From positions 124,001 to 188,000 of the forward strand of contig JAKQTR010000030.1 in NCBI GenBank assembly GCA_029562975.1: DNA of 64,000 nt, written 5' to 3'. The stretch's first letter is position 1. Each line of letters starts with the position of its first letter. The notes under the pieces are model-generated. The model made no database searches. It was not told the DNA's origin and was given only the letters and a program-made list of their open reading frames with translations. Of this stretch, positions 43,446 to 51,867 are shown piece after piece. The position numbers and the translations under genes are program-made. This DNA comes from Acidobacteriota bacterium. Lineage in GTDB: Bacteria > Acidobacteriota > Vicinamibacteria > Vicinamibacterales > JAKQTR01.

Positions 43446-44573
43446 TTGAAATCCCTCGGCTCGCGGCCGGCCGTTCGAAGGCGGAGGATGGTGGTGCAGA
43501 TGCCCGACAACCGGTTCTTCCGGAACCTCGTCGCCGGGATGCGCAACGGCGTGCTCGCCATCGATCGCGAGGGGCGGATGTTGCTCATCAACGAGGAGGC
43601 CTGCCGCATTCTCGACGTGGCCCTGGAGCCGGGGGATGCGGACCGGCACTTCTCGAGCCTTCTCAAGGACCACCACGACATCGTGCGCGTCCTCGCGTCG
43701 GCCTTCGACATGGCCACGCTTCCCAACCGCGCCGAGCTCCGGCTGAGGCCGTCGGGCAAGGTGATTGGCTACACGCTCTCCCTCGTGCGCGACGAGCGGG
43801 GCCGCCCCTACGGAGCCGCGCTGTTCTTCAAGGACCTCACGCTCGTGGAGCAGGCGGAAGAGCGCGACCGGCTCCGGGACCGGCTGGCGACGCTCGGCGA
43901 AATGGCGGCCATGATCGCCCACGAGGTCAAGAACCCCCTCGCCAGCATCGAGGTCATGGCCGGCCTGCTGCGGCGCCAGGTGCCCGATCGCGAGGACCTC
44001 CGCGGGCTGGCCACCGACATCATCAACGAAGCCAAGATGGCCAATGCCATCGTCGTCGAGGTGCTGGAGTTCGTGCGGCCGATCCGGCTCCAGGTCGATC
44101 GCACCTCGGTGCCGAAGGTGATCGAAGAGGCGGTTCCGCTGGCGGAATCGAAGGTGCCGAGGCGCGCGACGCGGCTCGAGATCGACGTCCCGGGCGGCCT
44201 GCCGGCGATCCAGGGCGATCACCACCAGCTCGTCCAGGTGGTGACGAACCTGCTCATCAACGCGCTCGAGGCGCTCGACGGCGGGGGGACGATTCGCGTG
44301 GGCGCGCGGCTCGTCCCGGAGGATCACGACGGCTCGGCGGCCGTCGAGCTCGTCATCGAAGACGACGGACCCGGGGTGCCGGGCGACATCACGAGCCGCA
44401 TCTTCAATCCGTTCTTCACCACCAAGCCGCAGGGATCGGGGCTGGGGCTCCCGATCGTGCGGAAGATCGTGGACGCCCACGACGGCCGGATCGACGTCGC
44501 GACTTCGGCCGGACGCGGCACCACGTTCACCGTGACGCTGCCCGTCGGAGTGCCGGGGCAGCTGGGTTTCTAG
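43446..44573 (+). CDS. PAS-domain sensor histidine kinase (NtrB-like)
   Basis: About 375 residues if TTG 43446 is the start. AGGAGG (43429-43434) with 11-base spacing supports it, but ATG 43488 or 43500 are alternatives; all give the same domains. There is no transmembrane helix. A PAS domain (NLVAGMRNGVLAIDREGRML, FFKDLTLVEQAEERDRL) precedes the dimerisation/phosphoacceptor helix MIAHEVKNPLASIEV, then the N box NLLINALEALDGGG, G1 EDDGPGVPG, F FNPFFTTK and G2 GSGLGLPIVRKIV. It should autophosphorylate on the HEVKNP histidine and pass phosphate to the NtrC-like regulator 76 bases downstream. The signal is presumably cytoplasmic. Confidence 0.9.
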   Translation: MKSLGSRPAVRRRRMVVQMPDNRFFRNLVAGMRNGVLAIDREGRMLLINEEACRILDVALEPGDADRHFSSLLKDHHDIVRVLASAFDMATLPNRAELRLRPSGKVIGYTLSLVRDERGRPYGAALFFKDLTLVEQAEERDRLRDRLATLGEMAAMIAHEVKNPLASIEVMAGLLRRQVPDREDLRGLATDIINEAKMANAIVVEVLEFVRPIRLQVDRTSVPKVIEEAVPLAESKVPRRATRLEIDVPGGLPAIQGDHHQLVQVVTNLLINALEALDGGGTIRVGARLVPEDHDGSAAVELVIEDDGPGVPGDITSRIFNPFFTTKPQGSGLGLPIVRKIVDAHDGRIDVATSAGRGTTFTVTLPVGVPGQLGF

Positions 44574-44649
44574 GGGCGGCCCACCGCCCCGCGCGCCGGC
44601 ACCGGGGTGCCAGGCGCGCGGGCGGCGAGGGCGGCCCCGCGAGGTGCGC

Positions 44650-46053
<1,404 letters not shown>

Positions 46054-46061
46054 GGGCCGCG

Positions 46062-46856
46062 TCAGTCGCGCGGCGGCCTGATCGGCGCCGATGGCGGCGG
46101 CCGCGTGCCCGGCACGACGCCGGGCGCGGTGAGGGACATGCCAGGAGCCGGCGCCGGGACGTACGTCGGCATCGCAGGCGAGCCGCGTTCCTGCCCGATG
46201 TCAATCCGCGTCGGCTCGTCTCCGTCCGCGGGCTGCCGCTGCGCGCTGCGCGACGGCCCCTGGAACGGCGGGCGCATCATACCGCCGGGCGCGGGTCCGC
46301 CCGGCGCCGCCAGGTCCGCGTCGTCGGACGGCTCCCCCTGATCGTCGCTGATCCCGAGGACCACGCGGCCATCCGGAAGGACGCGGCGCTGCATCGGCCC
46401 GCGCATGCCGACGCCTCCTCCGGGCCCCATGCCGCCTCCGCCAAAGGCGGAACCGGAGGGCGCGGCTGGCTGGCTGGCCGCCGAGGCCCACGCCGCCGCC
46501 TCGCCCGGCATGATGACAATGCGGCTGTAGCGGGAAACGCCCGCCGCCGGATCGAGGCGCTCGGCCGCCGCGTAACCCGCCACCGCGCGCAGCAGCGTCG
46601 CCAGGGCCCGCCCCTCGGCTTCGTCAACGAGCTCGATGGTCATGGGCGTGGCGGGCGTGCGATCGCGGTTGAAGATCCTCGTCCCGCCGACGCGCTCCCA
46701 TTCCGCCAGAATCTGGCGCAGCGGCGCGTCCCGGGCGGACAGCGTCACCCGGCCGTCGCGGATCGCGAGCTTCACCTCGCCCGCCTGGAGCAGCCCGGGC
46801 AGCGCGAGCCCGGCCAGCAGCGCAAGGCCGCACCGAACCAGCAGTCTCCTCGTCAT
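46062..46856 (-). CDS. Exported STN/secretin-N-like domain protein
   Basis: A 264-residue protein. ATG 46856 has GAGGGAG nine bases upstream and starts a signal peptide (RLLVRCGLALLAGLALPGLLQAG). Residues ~25-110 resemble an STN domain: VKLAIRDGRVTLSARDAPLRQILAEWERVGG, then TPMTIELVDEAEGRALATLLRAVAGY. This fold is found at the N-terminus of secretins and TonB-dependent receptors. The rest is Gly/Pro/Met-rich and disordered (GGGGMGPGGGVGMRGP, PPSAPIRPP). No secretin core is present. Function unknown; it converges on the NtrC-like gene. Confidence 0.68.
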   Translation of the reverse strand: MTRRLLVRCGLALLAGLALPGLLQAGEVKLAIRDGRVTLSARDAPLRQILAEWERVGGTRIFNRDRTPATPMTIELVDEAEGRALATLLRAVAGYAAAERLDPAAGVSRYSRIVIMPGEAAAWASAASQPAAPSGSAFGGGGMGPGGGVGMRGPMQRRVLPDGRVVLGISDDQGEPSDDADLAAPGGPAPGGMMRPPFQGPSRSAQRQPADGDEPTRIDIGQERGSPAMPTYVPAPAPGMSLTAPGVVPGTRPPPSAPIRPPRD

Positions 46857-46946
46857 GGGGCGCTCCCTCTGGTACGAAGTATACGCTCCCGCGCGCAACC
46901 GGCCAAGACGGACCGGCCCGCGGCCCGCAGCGGCCGTCGACGAGGC

Positions 46947-47396
46947 TCAGTCGACCCGGATCTTGACGACGACCTTCTGAACCGGCGCCGGCGCGCCGAT
47001 CGCCATGCCCGGCATGTGCGGCTCGCCGGGCCAGAGCAGGAGGAAGCGCCCCGGCTGGATGCGCAGGAAGTCGCCATCCCCGGCCAGGGCCTCGAAGTCC
47101 CGCTCGGCGTCGTACGCGCCCCGCGTGAAACGCTCGATAGCCCCCACCCCGAAGCGTTCCTCCCCGGAAACCATGTACTGGAGGTCGGCGTAGACGCGGT
47201 GCGCCTCCCACACGCCGTCTTGCGGCAGCTTGGACGTGTAGCGCTGGATCATGGCGTAGAGGCTGGCGCCGTCGATGTCCGCGCGCCCCTCGGCAGCGGC
47301 CGCGAGGTCGGTCCGGGTAAGGTAATCGAACGCGCGGGCGAAGCGCGGGCCGAGCGCCAGGTAGCGGTGCGCGTTGGCGAGGCGATCAGCGATCAT
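46947..47396 (-). CDS. YhcH/YjgK/YiaL family protein
   Basis: A 149-residue cupin-like beta-sandwich protein. ATG 47396 gives the family start MIADRLANAHRYLALGPRFARAFDYL. Conserved features: YTSKLPQDGVWEAHRVYADLQYMVSGEE (~53-80), containing the E-x-H...D-x-Q metal-binding pattern, and FLLLWPGEPHMPGMA (~117) with the last histidine. Family members are linked to sugar catabolism (N-glycolylneuraminate or anomer handling), but no sugar operon is adjacent here. It ends 90 bases before the STN-like gene. Confidence 0.85.
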   Translation of the reverse strand: MIADRLANAHRYLALGPRFARAFDYLTRTDLAAAAEGRADIDGASLYAMIQRYTSKLPQDGVWEAHRVYADLQYMVSGEERFGVGAIERFTRGAYDAERDFEALAGDGDFLRIQPGRFLLLWPGEPHMPGMAIGAPAPVQKVVVKIRVD

Positions 47397-47758
47397 CGTG
47401 CGGCCCTCCGTGGCCGGCCTCGAACGATGCCACAACTGCAGGCCCGAGACAAGCCGCGCGGGCCCGCACACGCGCCCCCGTCTCGCGACCCGCCGCGCTG
47501 TCGCCGTGGAGGAACCGGCTGGCGAGCTGGTGACGGCGACGCCGATCGCCGCCAGCACGTCCGGGGTCGCCGGCGCCCGCGCTTGCAGGCGAGGCGTCGG
47601 CGCTCGCCGTGCGGGCCGCCGCGCTGGAGGCGGCCGGCGCCTGCTCGAGCTCTTCTGCTCCGGCACACGGGTCCCTCCCGGCGGGCGCACGCTCCCCCGA
47701 GAGCCGGGTCCCAGACCGTCGAGCGCTCCTCCGCCCCGTTCCGAAGTACCCTGCTGGC
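47397..47758. other. Divergent spacer between YhcH-like and NCS1 permease genes
   Basis: 362 bases of high GC with no recognised gene. A minus-strand frame stays open through it but its sequence is Arg/Ala/Pro-rich and unlike a protein. No promoter with both hexamers was convincing. Confidence 0.4.
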
Positions 47759-49000
47759 ATGAACCCAGCGGACATCGCGCCGGTTGCGCCCGGGGACCGC
47801 CGGCAGTCGCCGCTCGACTTGTTCGTCATCTTCGCCGGCGCGAACATCGTCGCCACGACGCTGCAGGTGGGAGCAGCGCTGGCGGCGGACTTCGGCGCCA
47901 TCGCCGCCGTGGCGCTCATCGCCGCCGGCGCGGTGGGCGGCTCGGCTCTGGTGGCCTCGCTCTCCGTGCTGGGCCCGCGGCTGGGCGTGCCGTCCGTGAT
48001 TGCCGCGCGCGCGGCCCTCGGGGTCCGGGGCGCGGCGCTCGTCGCGGGGCTCCTCTACGTCACGAACTTCGCCTGGATCGCCGTCAACAACGTCATCGCG
48101 GCGTCCGTCGGATCGCAGATCCTCGGCGGCCCCGGCGCGATGCCGATCTGGGTCGTCGGCCTCGGCCTCGTGTCCACTGCCGTCGTGGCCCTCGGGCCTC
48201 GCGCCGTCGGCCTCGCCGATCGCGTCGCGGTGCCGCTGCTGCTGCTGGTCGGCCTCATCATCACCTGGGCCGTCGTCCAGGCGCCGCCGGCGCCGGCGGC
48301 GATGCGTCAGCCGCCCGCCGCGCCCGCCCACTGGCTCCGCGGCTTCGACATCGTCGTCGGCTACCAGGTGTCGTGGATCCTGATGTTCGCCGACTTCTCG
48401 CGCTACACGACGTCGGAGCGCGCAGGCGCCGCGGCCGTGTTCTTCGGGTTGCTGCTCACGAGCCTCTGGATGATGCCCCTCGGCCTCGCGGCGGCGCGCG
48501 TGGCCCACAGCGCGGACCCGGGCGCGATGATGGCGGCTGTCGGCCTGGGCTGGGCCGGCGCCGCCCTCATGGTGCTGGCGACGATCACCACGAACTTCGT
48601 CAACATCTACATGTCGGGCCTGGCGTGGAAGAGCCTGTTCCCGCGCGCGGGCGCCCAGTCGGCCGTCTGGTCCGTCGGGATCGTCGGCACGCTCTTCGGC
48701 CTGTGCTACGGAACCTGGCTGGATCGCTACGCCGAATACATGGTGGTTCTGGGCGGCATCCTGGTCCCCGTCGGCGGCGTGCTCGTCGCGCATTTCCGGC
48801 TGAGCCGGACGACCACGCACGTGCCGGACCTCTACGACCCGGCCGGGCCGTGCCGGGGGGTGCTCCTGCCCGGCGTCATCGCCTGGGCGCTCGGCGCCTT
48901 CGCCTACTACGTCGCCAGCTCCTGGGGCGGCACCCTGCCCGCGCTCGCGACGGCAGTCGTCTCCTATCTGCTGCTGCGCCGAAGGCTCGCATGGCGCTGA
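47759..49000 (+). CDS. NCS1-family nucleobase (cytosine/purine) permease
   Basis: A 413-residue transporter with about twelve transmembrane helices. ATG 47759 starts MNPADIAPVAPGDRRQSPLDLFVIFAGANIVATTLQVGA, where the first helix carries the N-x-V motif of NCS1 carriers. VPSVIAARAALGVRG (~77), YVTNFAWIAVNNVIAA (~99), YQVSWILMFADFSRYT (~201) and VLATITTNFVNIYMSGLAWKSLFP (~275) match the CodB-like group. Substrate is probably a purine, pyrimidine or related heterocycle; no adjacent catabolic enzyme narrows it. Confidence 0.85.
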   Translation: MNPADIAPVAPGDRRQSPLDLFVIFAGANIVATTLQVGAALAADFGAIAAVALIAAGAVGGSALVASLSVLGPRLGVPSVIAARAALGVRGAALVAGLLYVTNFAWIAVNNVIAASVGSQILGGPGAMPIWVVGLGLVSTAVVALGPRAVGLADRVAVPLLLLVGLIITWAVVQAPPAPAAMRQPPAAPAHWLRGFDIVVGYQVSWILMFADFSRYTTSERAGAAAVFFGLLLTSLWMMPLGLAAARVAHSADPGAMMAAVGLGWAGAALMVLATITTNFVNIYMSGLAWKSLFPRAGAQSAVWSVGIVGTLFGLCYGTWLDRYAEYMVVLGGILVPVGGVLVAHFRLSRTTTHVPDLYDPAGPCRGVLLPGVIAWALGAFAYYVASSWGGTLPALATAVVSYLLLRRRLAWR

Positions 49001-49381
49001 CGCCCCGGCATCTGGCGCTGGCCACCGCCCGGGCCGGCGTCGTGTCGGACCCGCAGCCGACACTGGACCACTTCGCGGCCCCGGGACCCAGGCTGCCGTT
49101 TGTCGCGGGCCTGGCGGAGGACGCCGGAGGCCGGGCGTGGCCGCGGCGCGGCGGGACAGCCAGCTCCCGGACGCAAGCGGCGCCACCGTCGCGCAAGCAT
49201 GGACGTGCGGCGCGCGCACCGGGGTGCCGCACGGCGCCGAGTCCGCGGGCTGGCGTTTTCCCGAGGCCGGGCTCACAGGGCGGTCCGGCCCGGTCGTGCC
49301 GCGCCGCGGGCGCCTGCGGTGGCGGATGCGCGAAGAGCCAGCGGCAGGGTGGGCGCTCGCAACGCCCCTGCGGGGCCGCGC
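49001..49381. other. Convergent spacer between NCS1 permease and xerC
   Basis: 381 bases without an assigned gene. A plus-strand frame from ATG 48991 starts plausibly (LTPRHLALATARAGVVSD) but turns into Arg/Pro/Ala-rich sequence. Another plus frame from about 49160 to 49380 looks protein-like (ATVAQAWTCGARTGVPHG). They could be pieces of one frameshifted gene; no family recognised. Confidence 0.35.
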
Positions 49382-50359
49382 CTACTTCGCGTGCGGGTGG
49401 GCCTTGCGGTAGACGTCGATGAGCTGCGCCGCGCTCACATGGGTGTACCGCTGCGTCGTGGACAGCTGGGCGTGGCCGAGCAGTTCCTGGATGGATCTGA
49501 GGTCGGCGCCGCGCTCGAGCAGGTGCGTCGCGAACGAGTGGCGCAGCGCGTGCGGGCTGACGCCGAGCCTCGCGCTGCACGCCGCCACGTAGCGCCGGAC
49601 GAGCCGGTGCACGCTGCGGCCGGTCAGCCGCCCGCCTCGGAAGTTCAGGAACAGCGGGCCGGAACCCGCCGTGCGCCTCGGGGCGGGGCGGCCGGCGCCG
49701 CTCCTTGGCGCCGGCCTGGCCGGGCCGGACCGCTGGCGGGCTGCTGCCCGTTCCAGATCGGGACGGTCCCTCAGGTACGCCCGAATCGCCTGCTCGGCGC
49801 TGGTGTTGAACGGGACGACCCGCTCCTTGCCGCCCTTTCCCAACACCCGGACCATCCGCCCGCCGAGATTGACGTGATCCAGATCGAGGCCGACGAGCTC
49901 GCCGAGCCGCAGCCCGGATGCGTAGAGCAGCTCCAGAATCGCCCGGTCGCGCCGGCCGAGGGCCGTGCCCTCGTTCGGCGTCTCGAGCAGCCGGGTCATC
50001 TCGTCGATCTCGAGGTGCGCGGGGAGCTTCGCGTCGAGGCGCGGAGACGAGACGAGGGAGCCGGGATCGCCGTCGATGAGCGACTCGCGGCGGAGGTAGC
50101 GGACGAAGGCGCGGACCGAGGCCAGCTTGCGCGCCGCGGTCTTGCGCGATCGGCGCGTCCGGTACAGCTCGGCGAGGAACGAGCGGATGGCGGCGACATC
50201 GCAGTCGGACGGCCGCTGGTCCCGCGCCGCCTTGCCGTTGTGGATCGGAAGGAAGCCGATGAACTGGGAGAGATCGCCCTCGTACGCCCGGACCGTGTGC
50301 GGCGAGGCGCCGCGGTTGTCGCGCAGATGCACGAGGAACGCCTTCAAGTGGCCCTTCAT
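49382..50359 (-). CDS. xerC: Site-specific tyrosine recombinase XerC
   Basis: A 325-residue recombinase that resolves chromosome dimers at dif together with XerD. ATG 50359 overlaps the trmFO stop (ATGA). The N-terminal SAM-like DNA-binding domain begins FLVHLRDNRGASPHTVRAYEGDL. The catalytic residues are visible: Arg in ASGLRLGELVGLD, Lys in VLGKGGKERVVPF, H-x-x-R in HALRHSFATHLLERG, His in ELLGHAQLSTT and nucleophile Tyr in QRYTHV. An Arg/Pro/Ala-rich insertion of ~25 residues sits between the beta hairpin and the HxxR helix. Its place in dprA-topA-trmFO-xerC shows it is chromosomal housekeeping, not an integrative-element integrase. Confidence 0.92.
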   Translation of the reverse strand: MKGHLKAFLVHLRDNRGASPHTVRAYEGDLSQFIGFLPIHNGKAARDQRPSDCDVAAIRSFLAELYRTRRSRKTAARKLASVRAFVRYLRRESLIDGDPGSLVSSPRLDAKLPAHLEIDEMTRLLETPNEGTALGRRDRAILELLYASGLRLGELVGLDLDHVNLGGRMVRVLGKGGKERVVPFNTSAEQAIRAYLRDRPDLERAAARQRSGPARPAPRSGAGRPAPRRTAGSGPLFLNFRGGRLTGRSVHRLVRRYVAACSARLGVSPHALRHSFATHLLERGADLRSIQELLGHAQLSTTQRYTHVSAAQLIDVYRKAHPHAK

Positions 50360-51765
50360 CGCGACGAGCCCGGCCCGGACCGTGAGGCCTCGGGGCTCCC
50401 TCCTGCGGCCTGCGTCGCCAGGCCCGCCGCGATCATCCACCGATCGAGATCGGCCAGCGCCCTGGCCGCGAGCGCGTGCCGCCGCTCGTGCGCGTGCCGC
50501 GGCGGGGACTCGAGCGGCTCGATGATCCCGAAGGTGATGTTGCTGGGCTGATAGGCGAGCGCCGAGGCGTGCGACACGTAGCGCGCCAGCGCCCCGATGG
50601 CCGTCGTCGGCGGCGCGGCTGTCGGCGCCGCGCCGCCGGCAGCCGCGCCGCCGGCATTGAGGCCGGCCAGGAGCCCGGACGCCGCGGATTCGACGTAGCC
50701 TTCGACGCCCGATACCTGGCCCGCAATGAAAAGGTCGCTCCGGGTCCGGGACTGCCACGTGTCGCGGAGCGCTCGCGGGGCGTTGATGTAGGTGTTGCGA
50801 TGCACCATGCCGAAGCGCACGAACTCCGCGCCCGCCAGCCCGGGAATCATCCGGAACACGCGCTCCTGCTCGCTCCGCTTCAGCTGCGTCTGGAACCCGA
50901 CGAGGCTGTAGTGGTCGCCCGCAATCGAGTCCTGCCTGAGCTGGACGACGGCGTAAGGCCGGCGGCCCGTGCGAGGATCGGCGAGCCCCACCGGCTTCAT
51001 CGGCCCGAACCGCAGCGCGTCGGCGCCCCGGCGGGCCAGGACTTCGATTGGAAGGCAGCCCTCGAAGAACTGCGCGCGGTCAAGGTCGCGGAGCGTCGCG
51101 CCCTCGGCGCCCGCGAGCGCCGCATGGAAGGCCCGGTATTCCTCCGCGTTCATTGGGCAGTTGAGGTAGTCGCCTCCGGCCTCCGCGCCCTCCGGGCCGA
51201 GGCTCCGATCCCACCGCGAGGCCCTGAATGCCACGCGCCTGTCGATGCTGTCCGCCGAGACGATGGGGCTGATGGCGTCATAGAAGTACAGGCAGTCCTC
51301 GCCGACGGCGGCGGCAAGCGACGCGGCGAACCGGCCGCTCGTGAGCGGCCCCGTGGCGACGATCACCGGCCCGCCCGCTTCCGCCGGCGCGGGGATCTCC
51401 GTCACCTCCCCGCGCACGACGGTGATGAGCGGATGAGCGTCGATCGCCGCCGTGACGTACGCCGCGAACGCTCGCCGATCCACGGCGAGCGCCGCGCCGG
51501 CCGGAACCCGCGTCGCATCCGCGGCGCGCATGACGAGCGAGCCCAGGCGCCGCATCTCGGCCTTCAGCAGTCCGGCGGCGTTGTCCAGCTTGTCGGCGCG
51601 GAGCGAATTGCTGCAGACCAGCTCGGCGAGGTCGCCCGTCCGGTGCACCTCGGTCATCCGGACGGGGCGCATCTCGTGCAGCGTCACCGAGACGCCGCGG
51701 GACGCCGCCTGCCACGCGGCCTCGCATCCCGCCAGCCCCCCGCCGATGACGCGAATCGCAGGCAT
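50356..51765 (-). CDS. trmFO: tRNA (uracil-54-C5) methyltransferase, folate-dependent
   Basis: A 469-residue FAD enzyme that uses methylene-tetrahydrofolate to make T54 in tRNA. ATG 51765 gives IRVIGGGLAGCEAAWQAASRG (FAD motif), with LHEMRPVRMTEVHRTGDLAELVCSNSLR (~30) diagnostic for TrmFO. Others: FYDAISPIVSADSID (~150), NCPMNAEEYRAF (~185), FEGCLPIEVLARRGADALRFGPMKPVGL (~222) and GQVSGVEGYVESAASGLLAG (~350). An Ala/Gly/Pro insertion (~373-392) precedes the C-terminal conserved block QPSNITFGIIEPL. ATG 51777 is an alternative start. It lies between topA and xerC. Confidence 0.94.
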   Translation of the reverse strand: MPAIRVIGGGLAGCEAAWQAASRGVSVTLHEMRPVRMTEVHRTGDLAELVCSNSLRADKLDNAAGLLKAEMRRLGSLVMRAADATRVPAGAALAVDRRAFAAYVTAAIDAHPLITVVRGEVTEIPAPAEAGGPVIVATGPLTSGRFAASLAAAVGEDCLYFYDAISPIVSADSIDRRVAFRASRWDRSLGPEGAEAGGDYLNCPMNAEEYRAFHAALAGAEGATLRDLDRAQFFEGCLPIEVLARRGADALRFGPMKPVGLADPRTGRRPYAVVQLRQDSIAGDHYSLVGFQTQLKRSEQERVFRMIPGLAGAEFVRFGMVHRNTYINAPRALRDTWQSRTRSDLFIAGQVSGVEGYVESAASGLLAGLNAGGAAAGGAAPTAAPPTTAIGALARYVSHASALAYQPSNITFGIIEPLESPPRHAHERRHALAARALADLDRWMIAAGLATQAAGGSPEASRSGPGSSR

Positions 51766-51867
51766 GGTGCCGCCCATCGCCGCCTTGCTCGCCCGTCGTA
51801 CGCCGAACCCAGGGCCTCGCGCGCAGACGACCGTCTGCTGTGGCGGGCCCTCCGCAGCCGGCACCCC

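Noticed and set aside
47402-47690. N-terminal extension of the YhcH-like protein
   Set aside because: The frame is open but Arg/Pro-rich; the conserved family start is the Met at 47396.
49382-50359. Integrase marking a mobile element
   Set aside because: The recombinase is XerC by motifs and by its dprA-topA-trmFO-xerC context; no attachment repeats or mobile-element genes are present.
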